In this document: positions 31,441 to 42,786 of the stretch, in pieces
How positions within the stretch are numbered: position 1 is the stretch's first letter
How the letters are laid out: every line of letters starts with the position of its first letter
Origin: Cordylochernes scorpioides
Taxonomy: Eukaryota > Arthropoda > Arachnida > Pseudoscorpiones > Chernetidae
Direction of reading: 5' to 3'
Assembly (NCBI GenBank): GCA_030710605.1
Contig: CP092870.1
Coordinates: 49,755,061 to 49,819,060 of the forward strand
Length of the DNA stretch: 64,000 bases
Position numbers and translations under genes: made by a program
Notes under the pieces: model-generated
The model's database searches: none
Told to the model about the DNA's origin: nothing
Seen by the model: the letters and a program-made list of their open reading frames with translations, nothing else

Positions 31441-31735
31441 GGGGGTTGGTGGAAGGATGGTATACACTGTTGGTTTTCGACTGCTACGACCCGGGTTCGA
31501 TTCCCGCATTAGACACTTTTTTCTGATAAAAAATATCTTCAATGGTTACCGATTCTTGCAAAAGTCCAATCCCACCAGCGAGTGCAAGTAACAAAACAGG
31601 GCTCTGACACATTTGTAAGTGCAAAGTCGAACTGCTTTTCACATGTGTATACATGTGGTGCACTTACAGTAAAAGCAGTCGCCTACTTCTACCCACCATG
31701 ATTATCATGGCCTGTACCATGTGTACTAGGGATAG
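31441..31735 (+). mobile_element. SINE family A, full-length copy
   Basis: Head GGTTGGTGGAAGGATGGTAT, B-box GGTTCGATTCC near 31493, body with CACCAGCGAGTGCAAGTAAC, one tail unit, ending GTGTACTAGGGATAG. Confidence 0.85.
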
Positions 31736-31799
31736 ATGAAATATATATATATATTTATACCTAATTATTCGTTTTAAAGGAGAATATTTAGACTTGAAC

Positions 31800-32190
31800 T
31801 AATCTAAGAAAAAGGCATCACCTGATCGTGCAAATAAAAGTTGCTGATGGCTTGCTCCATCTATCGGAATAAATATCAACTAATCGTTGAATTCAAATTA
31901 TTCCAGAATTGATCAAATACCTATTCGTTATAAATCAAGAAAAGATAACCACGTAAGCGTTTCGGGCTGTTGGCCCTCATCAGCGTGATGCAAGCTGTAC
32001 CTCAACTACCAAAACTGGTCTTTTAGGTATCCTGAAAATGTGGTTAGCTTTTTTTGGTTAATTAAGAATGAGTATTTGGTCAATTATAGAATGATTTAAA
32101 AATCAACGATTAGTTGATATGTATTCCGATAGATGGCGCAAGCCATCAACAACTTTTACTTGCATCATCAGGAGATGCCTTTATCTTAAT
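31800..32190. mobile_element. Hammerhead repeat with inverted ends
   Basis: The two ends (GTTGCTGATGGCTTGC...ATCTATCGGAAT near 31840 and its mirror near 32130) are inverted copies, and a minus-strand hammerhead lies between them. The left half has the complete hammerhead; the right half starts again at GTGGTTAGCTTTTTTTGG, i.e. just after the cleavage point. No ORF is meaningful. Confidence 0.65.
31945..31999 (-). ncRNA. Hammerhead ribozyme, slightly degenerate
   Basis: Core CTGATGA (31977-31983), stem II GGGC/GCCC and GAAAC are intact, and stem I TCACG/CGTGG pairs. The cleavage region reads CTTA instead of GTA/GTC, so the pair next to the cleavage site is lost and activity is doubtful. Confidence 0.65.
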
Positions 32191-32324
32191 TCATCCACCT
32201 GATCAAATCCAGCAATTTCCCTGTTCTGCTATCTTTCCATCTGATACTGATATGTTTGAAAGAATTAACAGTTTCCTGTCAGATTGTCAAATTATATTGA
32301 AAAAACATGAGCTGTTTATTTTAA

Positions 32325-32395
32325 TTAAACAATTTCTACTGCCCTTACTGCAATGGAAAAATTAATGATAGGGCCTGGCTCATAATACAGTAGAA
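32325..32395 (+). repeat. MITE family M end
   Basis: AACAATTTCTACTGCCCTTACTGCAATGG, one end of the family, joined directly to the following satellite. Confidence 0.55.
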
Positions 32396-33110
32396 CTACC
32401 TCTCTGAAATGGAGACTTAATTGCAGAACCAAAGTGTCCTTTAAGGAGAGGTGTCCTCTTACCGGAGAGTTGCTAAATACAGTAGAACTACCTCTCTGTA
32501 AAGGACACCTAATTACAGAGCCAAAGTGTCCTTTAGGGAGAAGTGTCCTCTTACCGGAGAATTTCTAAATACAGTAGAACTACCTCCCTGTAAAGGACAC
32601 CTAATTGCAGAGCCAAAGTGTCCTTTAGGGAGAGGTGTCCTCTTACCGGAAAGTTGCTGAATACAGTAGAACTACCTCCCTGTAAAGAACAACACCTAGT
32701 TACAAAGCCAAAGTGTCCTTTAGGGAGAGGTGTCCTCTTACCGGAGAGTTGCTAAATACAGTAGAACTACCTCTCTGTAAAGGACACCTAATTACAGAGC
32801 CAAAGTGTCCTTTAGGGAGAAGTGTCCTCTTACCGGAGAGTTGCTAAATACAGTAGATCAACCTCTCTGTAAAGGACGATACCTAGTTACAAAGCCAAAG
32901 TGTCCTTTAGGGAGAGGTGTCCTCTTACCGGGGAGTTACTAAATACAGTAGAACCTCCCTGTAAAGGACACCTAATTGCAGAGTCAAAGTGTCCTTTAGG
33001 GAGAGGTGTCCTCTTACCATCGAGTTGCTAAATAGCAAAAATAGTAATTTTGCAAATGAAAACTGTCCTTGTGTAAAGAGGTGTCCGCTAAAGGTTTTAC
33101 TGTATATTGT
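32388..33110 (+). repeat. About 93-bp tandem satellite
   Basis: Seven units with CAGTAGAACTACCTCTCTG, GAGCCAAAGTGTCCTTTAGG and GGTGTCCTCTTACCGG. Units are 90-98 bp. The last unit ends with GCTAAAGGTTTTACTGTA, which mirrors the TACAGTAGAAC start, so each unit may be half of a TIR. A minus-strand array is at 62757-63112. Confidence 0.88.
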
Positions 33111-33490
33111 TATTTTATACACAGAAGTGGAATCTTTTTAACGGCTTTAGATTTTAATTCTTGTGAAACTCTTAAAATTTTCCCCATTTTAAATATATAA
33201 TTAGTTCGTATATATGTGAAATGATTAATTTTTAATGATACGCTTCTATAAGAAATAATTTGGTTTAATCGGTTTAGTTTCTAGGTAGAACTATTGAAAC
33301 ATTTCTCTCAAACGTCTTTGATTTGATTTGGTATCTTATTTGACGATACCTTTGATGTTCCACAGCTATATATGGTATTAATCAACGCCATATCAGAGTA
33401 ATTGCGACCGGGAAAATCAGCAAAGAGCTTTCAACTCTATCGATTCGCATTTAGAACACATTTTATGTATCATTTTAACAAGCGAGTATA
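33111..33490. other. AT-rich DNA, nothing recognised
   Basis: No gene or repeat was recognised between the satellite and the inverted single satellite unit. Confidence 0.35.
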
Positions 33491-33492
33491 AC

Positions 33493-33608
33493 ACTCATGG
33501 ACAATACTTATCTCGCAGGTCTTCAATAAAGGTCACTCTTATATCTTTCAGAGTTATTGTTTTAATCTCGATATACATGCTAAAAGGTACAACTCCTTAA
33601 GTTTTGCC
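33493..33608 (-). repeat. Single inverted unit of the 118-bp satellite
   Basis: In reverse complement it matches the unit of the 60.2-61.2 kb array: GTACCTTTTAGCATGTATAT, TATCTTTCAGAGTTATTGTT mirrored, and CTCATGGACAATACTTA at the end. It is more diverged than the array units. Confidence 0.75.
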
Positions 33609-33669
33609 TATTTAATTAAAGAAACAGAGGCAATTTTGTCCACATTTGGTTACCACGTGTGTCCACCGC

Positions 33670-34979
33670 ACAAGTATCGCGAATTTTGAATTGTCGCGGG
33701 TTACGTATATTCGAATTTCGATCTTCTTGTGGCTTTATGTTGGTACTCATGTCTCTCACTTATGCCGACAAGCTCGGCCATTTTGAATATTCACTTAATT
33801 GTTGACAGCTGCTTTGCTTGCAGGTGTTTTGGATCGTCTTCGATTTTTACCTATTAAAAAAAATGGATCAAAGAACCTGTATCAAATTTTGTGTGAAAAA
33901 CGAAATTAAGTGCGCGGATGCATTCCGAATGTTGACTGTGGCATACGGAGAAGCTACCTTGGACCTAAGCAACGTTTATCGGTGTTACAAAATGTTCTCA
34001 GAAGGCCGAGAAGATGTGAACGACGAAGAGCGTGCCGGACGCCCGAGCACTTAAACAACAGACGAAAAAATTAATGAAGTGGGGAAAATGATATTGGTCA
34101 ATCGTCGAATCATCGTTAGAGAAGTTGCTGAGGACCTAAACATATCGATTGGCGCGTGCCATTCGATTTTTATCAATGATTTGGGCATGAGACGGGTCGC
34201 CGCGAAACTCGTACCAAAATTGCTCAATTGCGACCAAAAACAGCATCGCATGAACATTGCTAATGAGATGTTGGACTCTGTCCGCGACGACCCAAATTTG
34301 CTCCAGAGGGTCATAACTGGTGACGAAGCGTGGGTTTATGGTTATGACGTGGAAACCAAAGCTCAATCATCTCAATTGAAGCTGCCGCACGAACCAAGAC
34401 CGAAAAAAGCGCGCCAAGTTCGGTCGAATGTGAAAGTTTTGCTGACAGTTTTCTTCGATTGCAGGGGCGTGGTGCATCATGAGTTCTTGCCACAGGGTAG
34501 AACGGTCAATAAGGAATATTACCTGCAAGTTATGCGCAATTTGCGCAAAGCAATCCGCCAGAAACGCCCGGATTTGTGGAAGAACAAAAATTGGCTTTTG
34601 CACCACGATAACGCCCCTGCTCACACATCGTTGTTTGTGCGCGACTTTTTGGCCAAAAACAACACACTAATGATGCCGCAGCCACCGTATTCCCCAGATC
34701 TGGCCCCCTGTGACTTTTTCTTGTTCCCTAAACTGAAGAGGCCCATGAAAGGACGACGTTAAGCTACGCTTGACGAGATAAAGACGGCATCGAAGGAGGA
34801 GCTGAAAAATATTTTTTAAAAATGATTTTTTGAAGTGCTTCGAAGATTGGAAAAACCGTTGGCACAAGTGTATAATATCTCATGGGGATTACTTCGAAGG
34901 GGACAAAATAGGTATTCATGAATAAATAAATAATTTTTGAAAAAACACAAAAGTCGCGATACTTTTTGAACACACCTCG
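33670..34979 (+). mobile_element. Mariner transposon, nearly complete
   Basis: The right TIR is at about 34939-34979 (GTCGCGATACTTTTTGAACA ...). The left end keeps part of the matching sequence (AAGTATCGCGAATTTTG near 33678) but its outermost part is lost or diverged. One transposase gene with a few stops lies between them. Confidence 0.85.
33863..34872 (+). pseudogene. Mariner (DD34D) transposase with few stops
   Basis: The start ATG at 33863 opens a helix-turn-helix N-terminus (residues 1-63) with the GRPST hook, then TAA at 34052-34054. The rest is open from 34055 to the TAA at 34760-34762: second HTH (VREVAEDLNISIGACHSIF), first Asp in TGDEAWVYGYD, second in HHDNAPAHTS, third in YSPDLAPCDFFLFPKLK. 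Exactly 34 residues separate the second and third Asp, the DD34D signature. After the stop the C-terminal sequence goes on (ATLDEIKTASKEEL) with further breaks. The few lesions suggest a moderately recent insertion. Confidence 0.93.
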
Positions 34980-35039
34980 TATTTAGAGTAATTTTTAATT
35001 GCGTTGACAAATCTATAGCTCACACCTATATCAGTAAGT

Positions 35040-35880
35040 TTTTTTCCCATAAGAGCGAATAAGGAACTGTATCGAACGCTAATTTTTATCAACAAAGAAT
35101 GTATAAAATGTTCCTCTTTTTCTTATAAGTGTCAGCTGGATTAGAGAAACCAAAGATATGATCTTGACATGCGTTCTACTTTTTAAACCCCTCCTGAATT
35201 CCAGCAATTATTCTTCTTTTTCCAGTCCAATTAACTAGTCTGATGTTGAGTATAGTAGTGAATAGTTTTGCCAAATTACTCAAAAATGCTATACTCCGGT
35301 AATTCGAAGAATTATCTCAATCTCTCTTCTTTAATATAGGAGAGATGAATTATAGACTTTATCAAAATTGAGGGGAATACGGAAGTCTTTAATAGGCTGT
35401 TATATATTATTCAGAGAAATCAGGTATTTCAGGGGCAAAGCTTTAAATGCTTCATTTATAACTTCATCCGTGCTAGTTGCCTTGCTGCACTTTAACTGAG
35501 AAATACCTCTTGTTATTTCCCGCATTGATATTTCAGAGTTCATCTCACACTTTCTGCAAAGGTGAAAGTCATTGGAAGAGAGAAATATTCAGATATTGTA
35601 TCTATTGCTGGAAGTTTGTTGTAAAATATCTGCCATTTTGAAATTGAAATATTGCCCTGAATGTTTCTTTTTGTACAAGACTATTTGTATCGGATACGAT
35701 CACTGCCTCACTTACTAAGCTCGGAAAGCTTGCCGCATCCTGGATATGTCTGGCCTTATCTAAATAGTTATGGCAGAGCTTGACTGTATCTTCTTGCCAG
35801 ACTTCTTCTGGTCTCCAAACGAAGCCTATTTGCTTCCTTAAAAATGCCCACAACACACTGATGACACTAATAATTCACCA
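35040..35880 (-). pseudogene. Decayed LINE ORF2: reverse transcriptase part
   Basis: In several minus-strand frames: a pre-RT segment (EITRGISQLKCSKATSTDEVINEAFK, split in two here, at about 35440-35530) and RT motifs 1-2 (NYRSIAFLSNLAKLF near 35290 and the following helix with a GFKK turn near 35190). Many shifts exist. It is probably the continuation of the endonuclease at 37260-38570, separated by the foldback cluster at 36024-37050. Confidence 0.65.
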
Positions 35881-36278
35881 ACACCCGATTGTTACTGACA
35901 CACTTTTATTAAACTTACACATCCTTATATACAGAATTATATTTACAAATATGTAAATCTTCTCGCTGAATAAGCAAATAAATAATTGTATTGAGAAGGA
36001 TCTTGAGCATATACTAATATTTTAATTAAAAAGACATATATTGGATCAAAATATCATTTATTTTACCAATATTTCAGTTGGCTGAACGCCAACCTTTATC
36101 AAGGTATTATAACATATTTATGTGTAAAACAACACTTAAAGTTTCACCGCATAAGTTTCTTTTTTGTGAAAAATCAACATTTATTTCAAAGAGAAATATT
36201 TACTATTTCTAACTTTTTTGGATGAAGTATGAAAGGGTGAAAATATGAAGAGTAATGGCGAACGGAAAAATAAAAGTG

Positions 36279-36351
36279 TCCAGGGATGGGAATCGAACCC
36301 ACAACGTTCCGCTTACCGGGCAGATGCCATGTCCACTAGGCTACCCTGGAC
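36279..36351 (-). other. tRNA-like head of SINE family B
   Basis: The acceptor ends GTCCAGG/CCTGGAC pair, and the B-box GGTTCGATTCC is perfect. The stem TCTGC/GCGGA closes a loop CCGGTAA, which would give GGT (Thr) but with C at position 33. It is a SINE promoter head, not a normal tRNA. Confidence 0.7.
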
Positions 36352-36684
36352 GCATTTTTCCGTTCGTAAATAATACTTAAAGTAACTTATATTACATTAT
36401 AAAGGACTGCGGCGTATGATTATAAAACAACACTTAAAGTTTCACCGCATAAGTTTCTTTTCTCTGAAAAATCAACATTTATTTCAAAGAGAAATATTTA
36501 CTATTTCTGACTTTTTTGGATGAAGTATGAAAGGGTGAAAATATGAAGAGTAATGGCGAACGGAAAAATAAAAGAAAAGAAACTTATGCGGTGAAACTTT
36601 AAGTGTTGTTTTATAATCATACGCCGCAGTCCTTTATAATGTAATATAAGTTACTTTAAGTATTATTTACGAACGGAAAAATGC

Positions 36685-36759
36685 GTCCAGGGTAGCCTAG
36701 TGGACATGGCATCTGCCCGGTAAGCGGAACGTTGTGGGTTCGATTCCCATCCCTGGACT
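36685..36759 (+). other. tRNA-like head of SINE family B, plus copy
   Basis: Same sequence as the 36279 head in opposite orientation, at the centre of the palindromic cluster, with intact A- and B-box regions. Confidence 0.7.
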
Positions 36760-37259
36760 CTTCATTACCATTACTCTTCATATTTTCACCCTTTCATACT
36801 TCATCCAAAAAAGTTAGAAATAGTAAATATTTCTCTTTGAAATAAATGTTGATTTTTCACAGAAAAGAAACTTATGCGGTGAAACTTTAAGTGTTGTTTT
36901 ATAATCATACGCAGCAGTCCTTTATAATGTAATATTTATGTGTGTCAACAACAGATTAATATAATACCTTGATAAAGGTTGGCGTTCAACCAACTGAAAT
37001 ATTGGTAAAATAAATGATATTTTGATCCAATATATGTCTTTTTAATTAAAGATTTATTTATGGATTGATCTATTTTTAAATGTCATTAATACATAGTATC
37101 ACTTTCTGCCTATAACATATATATTGAAGTTCGTATCCCTATTAGATCTCTTGTATAACATTAAAGAGATTTCAAGGTCTTCTTGGATTCATAGCAAGCA
37201 GAGTAAACCATGGTTTCAACCTTAGTTTGTCAGCTTTTGTCACCATTCGTATTCCCGTT

Positions 37260-38570
37260 ATGTCCATTGCGTTTCTATTCTGTTTAATGAAATTATTCGT
37301 AAAATTGTCAATCGAATTATTCCAGGATTCGTACAAATTCCCCAGTGTCTGAGTAAATTGAGTAGCTTTTTCAGAATTCTATTTGTATTTTTCCAGGCTT
37401 TTTGGGGTGAAGATTCTTTCTCGCCTTTGTCCAGGGTGAGCATCTAAGCTAATTATCAGAGGTAGGAGGTTTGAGTATGTAAGTTCCCCAAACTTTAAAT
37501 TTAAGATGTTTTCCAAAATATTGTTTGACACAATACAATATTCCACTACAGAGAAGCCCTGTTCGGATATAAATGTATAATTACCAATTTTATCTCCCTT
37601 AGTTATTCCATTTATAATTGTGCGAATATTGTTACCCAGAAATTCCTTAAATTGTTCTGCGGGTGTAGATATTGTCGCGTTTGACCCTTCCCGGTTCTTC
37701 GCGACGTCGCCGCTTCCTCCTTCATGGATCACCTACCCGGACTCCCGTTGATTTCCTCTGAAGCTCTACCCTGCAGAACACCCAAAGACCTCCGAGAACC
37801 ACCACTCAAGTAGATCTCCTTTCCTCTGGCAGTATCTCTACCACTGGTGGGGGGACACGAGAGACTTACCAGAAGAGTAGCGACTGTGGCGTTGGCGGGA
37901 GAGTCATAACAGCAACCGGCATCAAGACTTCTAACACTTCTACTTTTATTGTCATCTTTAAACCACATTAAATATAACTCGAATAACAGTTAACGGATAT
38001 TTATATTTTTTACACACCAAAGCCAATATAAACGTGTATTTACAAACATTTGCCCCAGGAAATAGGACCACAGCAGTCGGCGATTCCCACACCAGTTCCA
38101 GACCGGAAATAGGCGAAAGCGCCATCTATTGGCGGAGGTTGTAGGTGTTTTTCAGGCCCATATACGCCACAATATTATATAGTCTCTGGAGTTGCGTATT
38201 TTAATAGATGGTAGATATTTCCCGTCTCACCTACACGGATATTCAAATCGCCAGTTAACACTATTGCATATCCTTCCGTTTTATTCCATTTTGGTGAGAA
38301 GATTATTACGATGAGTAATATTCAATATTAATATGCGAACAGAATGCTTTATTTTAGAAACAATTATAAAGCAGACTGAAATCCAGTGACTCACTATTTC
38401 CACCCTTTCTATTTTTTCCTGAATGTTGTTTCGTATGCCGACAATTCTGCCTGATCCTCTATCCCTCTTTTTGTCTTCAGTAGCAAGCCATTCGTAAAGA
38501 TGAACATCTTTAGGTTTATTGAATAATTGGCGATCTTTCCATGTTTCTAGAAACCTACAATTATACTACA
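37260..38570 (-). pseudogene. LINE APE-type endonuclease, interrupted
   Basis: Minus-strand pieces of an AP-endonuclease-like domain: an upstream part at 38180-38560 with LTGDLNIRVGE (about 38222-38262, the catalytic GDxN motif), and a downstream part at 37380-37735 with GNYTFISEQGFSVVEYCIVS and LPLIISLD. About 430 bp (37740-38170) of other DNA, including repeat family K, splits the domain. A short helix region follows at 37258-37380. Frameshifts make it non-functional. The RT that should follow is at 35040-35880. Confidence 0.72.
37905..38170. repeat. Repeat family K inside the endonuclease
   Basis: Shares AGCAACCGGCA, GCCCCAGGAAATAGGA and GCGCCATCTATTGGCGG with 15005-15520; it splits the LINE endonuclease. 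Confidence 0.55.
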
Positions 38571-38745
38571 TTTTTCCGTTTATCATTACTCTTCACAATT
38601 CATCCTTTCATACTTCATCCCTAAGGTTAGAAATAATCGTTATTTCTCCTTAAAATAAATTTCATTTTTCGTTCAAAAGAAACACATGCGGGATAATTTT
38701 CAAATGTCGTTCAACAATCATAAGCCGCATTATATTGTATTATGT
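38570..38745 (+). mobile_element. SINE family B, 5'-truncated
   Basis: Body and tail only (TTTTTCCGTTTATCATTACT ... AATCATAAGCCGCATTATAT); the tRNA-like head is missing. Confidence 0.75.
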
Positions 38746-38984
38746 ATGCTACATGTTTCCAACAGGTCAAATAAAGAGCAGTCTGTCATCAACCGATCCA
38801 GTCCATTGACCTTCCAGCCAATAAGTGTCATCTGTTTATTATCTGAATATTTACATTTATTTACAGAAATCGGTTGGTCTGCCATTAGCTATATTGTCTC
38901 TTTTAGCATTCCTCATCTGTCCATCAACTACCATGTAGTAAATGCCATTTAGGAAGTGTTTATTATCCTTCAAGTTAGTTCTGA

Positions 38985-39595
38985 TTCATTTTTTGCAAAA
39001 GTCTTTTCTCTTTTCTATTAAAACTCTTCGCTGCTCTCTGATCTGGAATCTCTAATCCCTGCTTACAAGAAAACCAAGTTCTCTAAGTTTGGAAGACTCT
39101 TTTAGGAGACTTACTCTTGACTCGTGATCAGGGATTTCAATTAGGATAGGCGTTTTTGGTCCCCTAGCCAGACGGTACATATGGCGATTGCCTTTTGTAA
39201 AGGTCTCTTATCTATTAAAATTCTTCGTTTCTCTCTGATCTGTAAACTGTAATCCTTACTTACAAAAATACCAAGCTTTCTAAGTTTGGAAGAATATTTT
39301 AGGAGACCCATTCTGGACTCGTGATTGAGGATTTCAATTAGGATAGGTGCTTTTGGCCTCCTAGACCGACAGTAACATATGGCGATTGCCTTTTGTAAAA
39401 GTCTTTTCTATTAAAATTATTCGCTTGTCTCTGATCTGTAATCTCTAATCCCAGCTCAGAAGAATACCAAATTCTCTAAGTTTGGAAGAATTTTTAGAAG
39501 ACGCATTTTGGACTCGTGATGAGGGATTTCGATTAGGATAGGTGCTTTTGGTCTCCTAGACTGACGGTGACATATGATTGCCACATCTTCAGTAA
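38985..39595 (+). repeat. Three direct repeats of about 190 bp
   Basis: The block with CTCTCTGATCTG, AAGTTTGGAAGA, GGACTCGTGATGAGGGATTT and TAGGATAGGTGCTTTTGG occurs three times (about 39000, 39200 and 39400). No coding was recognised. Confidence 0.8.
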
Positions 39596-39919
39596 TTTGC
39601 ATACCTTACATATTATCTTCTCAACCTTTGGGGTAGCAGCAAATTCCGATTCTCTGACTTTTCCGAGTCGATGTCTTATAGTATTCGATTTTTTTCACGG
39701 GTTCGTCTCTCCAAAGCCTCCGCGTGTTCTTCTATCTTTCTTATTTTTAGAGTAATAAGGGAAATTTACTTCGTGTTGTTCACCATTGCATCTATGCACG
39801 AGGCTATAGATCACTCTATTCCGGCAATTATTCTGCCCCAGTTTTCTGTTCAATGTCAAGCATCCTTGCATCCAGTTTCTCTTACAATCTATTTACTTCA
39901 GACGACAATTTTTTCATTT

Positions 39920-40550
39920 CATTTTATTAATCAACGAGGTGCGATATTGAAATATTTGCGTCTATTACAGAGGAAACAAACAAAACAACAAATTAGAACT
40001 TAGAATTAAATATTTACAAATTTACATGTATTAATCGACAGAGTTCATAGATTTTATATAGACAAAGATGTAAGAGAGTTAAATCATTTAGATCGGAGGA
40101 CAATCTCACTTCTGTAAAGTTCGGACAGTCATAGATAAGGTGAAGTTTGTTCAGTTTCTCCGCAGGAACAATTTGGCGTCTCTGATAGACCTCCTAATGG
40201 AATTTTCCGTGTGATGTGACAAATTGAGTGACTATAAAATTTGAATGGAACTGTGTAGGAATTCCGTTTGTTATCAGTAACTTTAGATCGTTCACTGGAA
40301 CCTGATTCAGAGTTGGATAGGGCATCAATGTGGGTTGTCTCTTCGGCCCTGGATTTATAATTCTTTCCCACCGATTATCAGTAAGGCAATAATCATCTTC
40401 AGCCAAGAAATCCAACCAACAATCCACCCGTAGTATTTCATCTTATTCAGTTCAATTTTAAAATCGGTAAAATTTAACCGTAATCTGTATGGGTTTGTTA
40501 TGGAAATAAGCATGTATAAATACTGAATTGTATCAAATCCTCCAAACAAA
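39920..40550 (-). pseudogene. LINE ORF2 C-terminus, family N
   Basis: Minus-strand frames encode a post-RT region (FGGFDTIQYLYMLIS near 40530, a segment with WLDFLAEDDYCLT near 40400, FVTSHGKFH near 40210) and a Cys-rich end (NCSCGETEQTSPYL, then IYDCPNFTEVR). Frames change three times. The end and 3' UTR match 22110-22560. Confidence 0.75.
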
Positions 40551-40882
40551 AAAGACCTCTGGGAAAACCCCAGGACTATAATAGAAAAGCTGAGACAACG
40601 GAACCTAATGGAGATCGTTTAAACGACTTGAGGAATAAGCAACAACAACAACACAACGGACAGCATGTAAATAACAATCATCAGATATGTTGCTTATGTT
40701 GTTGCTTATTTATTTAATGTATATGTTTATTTAATGCTCTTTTTCTTAATTGTTTATTTTCTTTTTGACAATTCTGTTACCTACTCTACTACAATTATTG
40801 TAAATAGTTTCACGCGCAATTATCCAGATCGGATATAGCGTGTCTTATTTGCAACTGGGAATAAATAAATTATATTTCTATT
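40535..40882 (+). mobile_element. LINE 3' end on the plus strand
   Basis: An ORF2 end (NKKDLWENPRTIIEKLRQRN) stops at TAA near 40620, followed by a 3' UTR with CGGATATAGCGTGTCTTATT and AATAAATAAATT. The 3' UTR resembles that of the 19262-21055 LINE (GGATATGGCGTGTCTCTCCC). It abuts the minus-strand LINE above. Confidence 0.65.
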
Positions 40883-41570
40883 ATATATATATATCAATGC
40901 ATTATTAATATATATATATATTATTTTGGATAAAAGGTATCTCCTGAAAAAATAAACTTTTATCCGGCAGAGTTTCCTCACCACTCTGGAAGTACCTGCC
41001 TCGGCGCGTTACCCTTTTTGGCGGTTCACCCCCCAGGAGCCCTAAATAGTCCTGAGAAGTCCTATTCCACTTCTAGCTTTTACTAACCCCACCATCGGAT
41101 CTGACCTGATGGCGCCAGCAAAGCTAGGGCCCTAGAACTGACCATTGTTGAAGACTCGTGTCCCAGGAAACTGAATAATTTTACAAATTAAAATAAATTT
41201 GATATATATATTTAAAATGTTATAAGCTATGAAAATAAGAAATTCATGTTCACAATTTCATATGATGTTGGGATATGATTGATTTATAATTCCAGAAATT
41301 AAACATTTTTTTACAAAGTTAATTTAATGATTCACCTATGATAGAGATGATATCTGACAAGATTCTCAAGGAAAATTATTAAGAATATAAGGTTGATTGT
41401 ATTTGATGACTGTGTGGTGATATTCCAACATGTAGTTCTTGAAATTCTGGTAGCTGGATAGCAATTGGACTCTGTTTCTTAAAATTATTTCCTATACGGC
41501 GACTTGATAATATCAGTGTAATATTGATTCAAAGTGATTGTCGTAAAGATAGAGGCTGCCTGGCCGGCAT
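40883..41570. other. Unassigned DNA with TA repeats
   Basis: TA runs at 40883-40920. A less AT-rich part at 40960-41150 (CTCCCCAGGAGCCC-like, CACCATCGGATCTGACCTGA) has no recognised identity. Confidence 0.35.
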
Positions 41571-41573
41571 TCA

Positions 41574-41651
41574 TTGTTCTTCAAATATAAGACACTTCGA
41601 CCAGTAAATCCTTTTATTGTCTGTCCGAAGTGTCTTTTATTTGAAGAACAA
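41574..41651. repeat. Hairpin with 26-bp arms
   Basis: Arms 41574-41599 and 41626-41651 (TTGTTCTTCAAATATAAGAC and mirror) with a 26-nt loop and one mismatch. AAAGTGATTGT stands on both sides (41531 and 41651), which may be a target duplication. Confidence 0.75.
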
Positions 41652-41919
41652 AGTGATTGTGTATGTGTAAAAGGTATATTTTGTTTTTACTTCTTGTACA
41701 TACAGTACTGGTCATGAAAATCACGGCGGTAAGAGGTTTGTGACTACTCATACTTTAGGTACACCAAATGTCTTTACTAGTAATATCAGGCAATAGAACC
41801 ATGGGGTTAATGTCTGGATATACGTATAAGCCAATAAAGAGAGTGGTTTATGCTTAAATTGGAAACTTCCTTAAGATATGTTAATGTGTGAGTGTGTGTG
41901 TATATAGTATATAATACGG

Positions 41920-42340
41920 CTTGTGATTGTAAAACGACATTTAAAAATTATCCCTCTTTTTTTTTTTCTTTTAAACGAAAAATCGAAATTTATTTTTAAG
42001 AAGAAATAACGATTATTTACAACCTTAGAGATGAGGTATGAAAGGATGAATTGGGAAGAGTAATGATAAACGGAAAAATAAAAGTGTCCAGGGATGGGAA
42101 TCGAACCCATGCCTAGTGGACATGGCATCTGCCCAGTAAGCGGAAAACTGTGGGTTCGATTCCCATCCCTGGACACTTTATTTTTCCGTTTATCATTACT
42201 CTTCACAATTCACCCTTTCATACCTCATCTCTAAGGTCGGAAATCATCGTTATTTCTCCTTAAAAATAAATTTCGATTTTTCGTTTAAAAGAAACTCATG
42301 CGGGATAATTTTCAAATGTCGTTTTACATATATAGTATAT
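41920..42340. mobile_element. Head-to-head SINE family B palindrome
   Basis: A minus copy (41920-42106) and a plus copy (42106-42335) meet at their tRNA-like heads. The plus head has B-box GGTTCGATTCC near 42152; the minus head is cut after GAATCGAACCCA. Arms are about 190 bp. Confidence 0.75.
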
Positions 42341-42390
42341 ATATATATTATATATAAATAAAAATTACTAGTTCGCCAGCGCGTGTAGAG

Positions 42391-42726
42391 TCACGAGAAT
42401 GGTCGTGTAATAAAGTCGGAACAATCTGTGAGAAAAGCCATACTTTTTAATGATATCTGTCTGGGAAAACATATTGACCTAATCTTGTATGTACACTCAT
42501 GGACTAAATAATGAGAAAACTTCGGGAATTGATGTACAATTTGCTCGGCCTCCCCATAATCATATTCTCCTGATTTGGGAAACATAGACTTCCAACTCTT
42601 CCCGCACCTGAATACATTTGTTTCTGGATAGTGTTGAGAGGGCAGTAGATTAATATTGTAACGTACAAAATTGGGAAAGACAAACTTCAGGATGTGGCAC
42701 AGAAATTTATTGAAGACAAGCACCAA
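42391..42726 (-). pseudogene. LINE ORF2 C-terminal fragment
   Basis: The open 111-codon frame has a Cys-rich start (ETNVFRCGKSWKS) and HQFPKFSHYLVHECTYKI, as at the C-terminal finger of RNase H-bearing LINEs. It is isolated from any RT; identification is tentative. Confidence 0.45.
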
Positions 42727-42786
42727 TTGATATTAATAAAATACAAGATGAGAAATAGGGAAGTTTATATATATATATATACTTTT

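Larger units (their letters stand above)
35990..37060. mobile_element. Foldback element containing SINE B copies
   Basis: Outer arms 36024-36123 and 36951-37050 are inverted (AAAAAGACATATATTGGATC ... GTTGGCTGAACGCCAACC and mirror). Inside are three family B SINE bodies, two inverted relative to each other, so most of the 1 kb is self-complementary. The whole cluster sits between the endonuclease and RT parts of a LINE. Confidence 0.75.

Noticed and set aside
36279-36759. Genuine tRNA genes
   Set aside because: The tRNA-like heads have C at position 33 and are joined to SINE bodies; they serve as SINE promoters.
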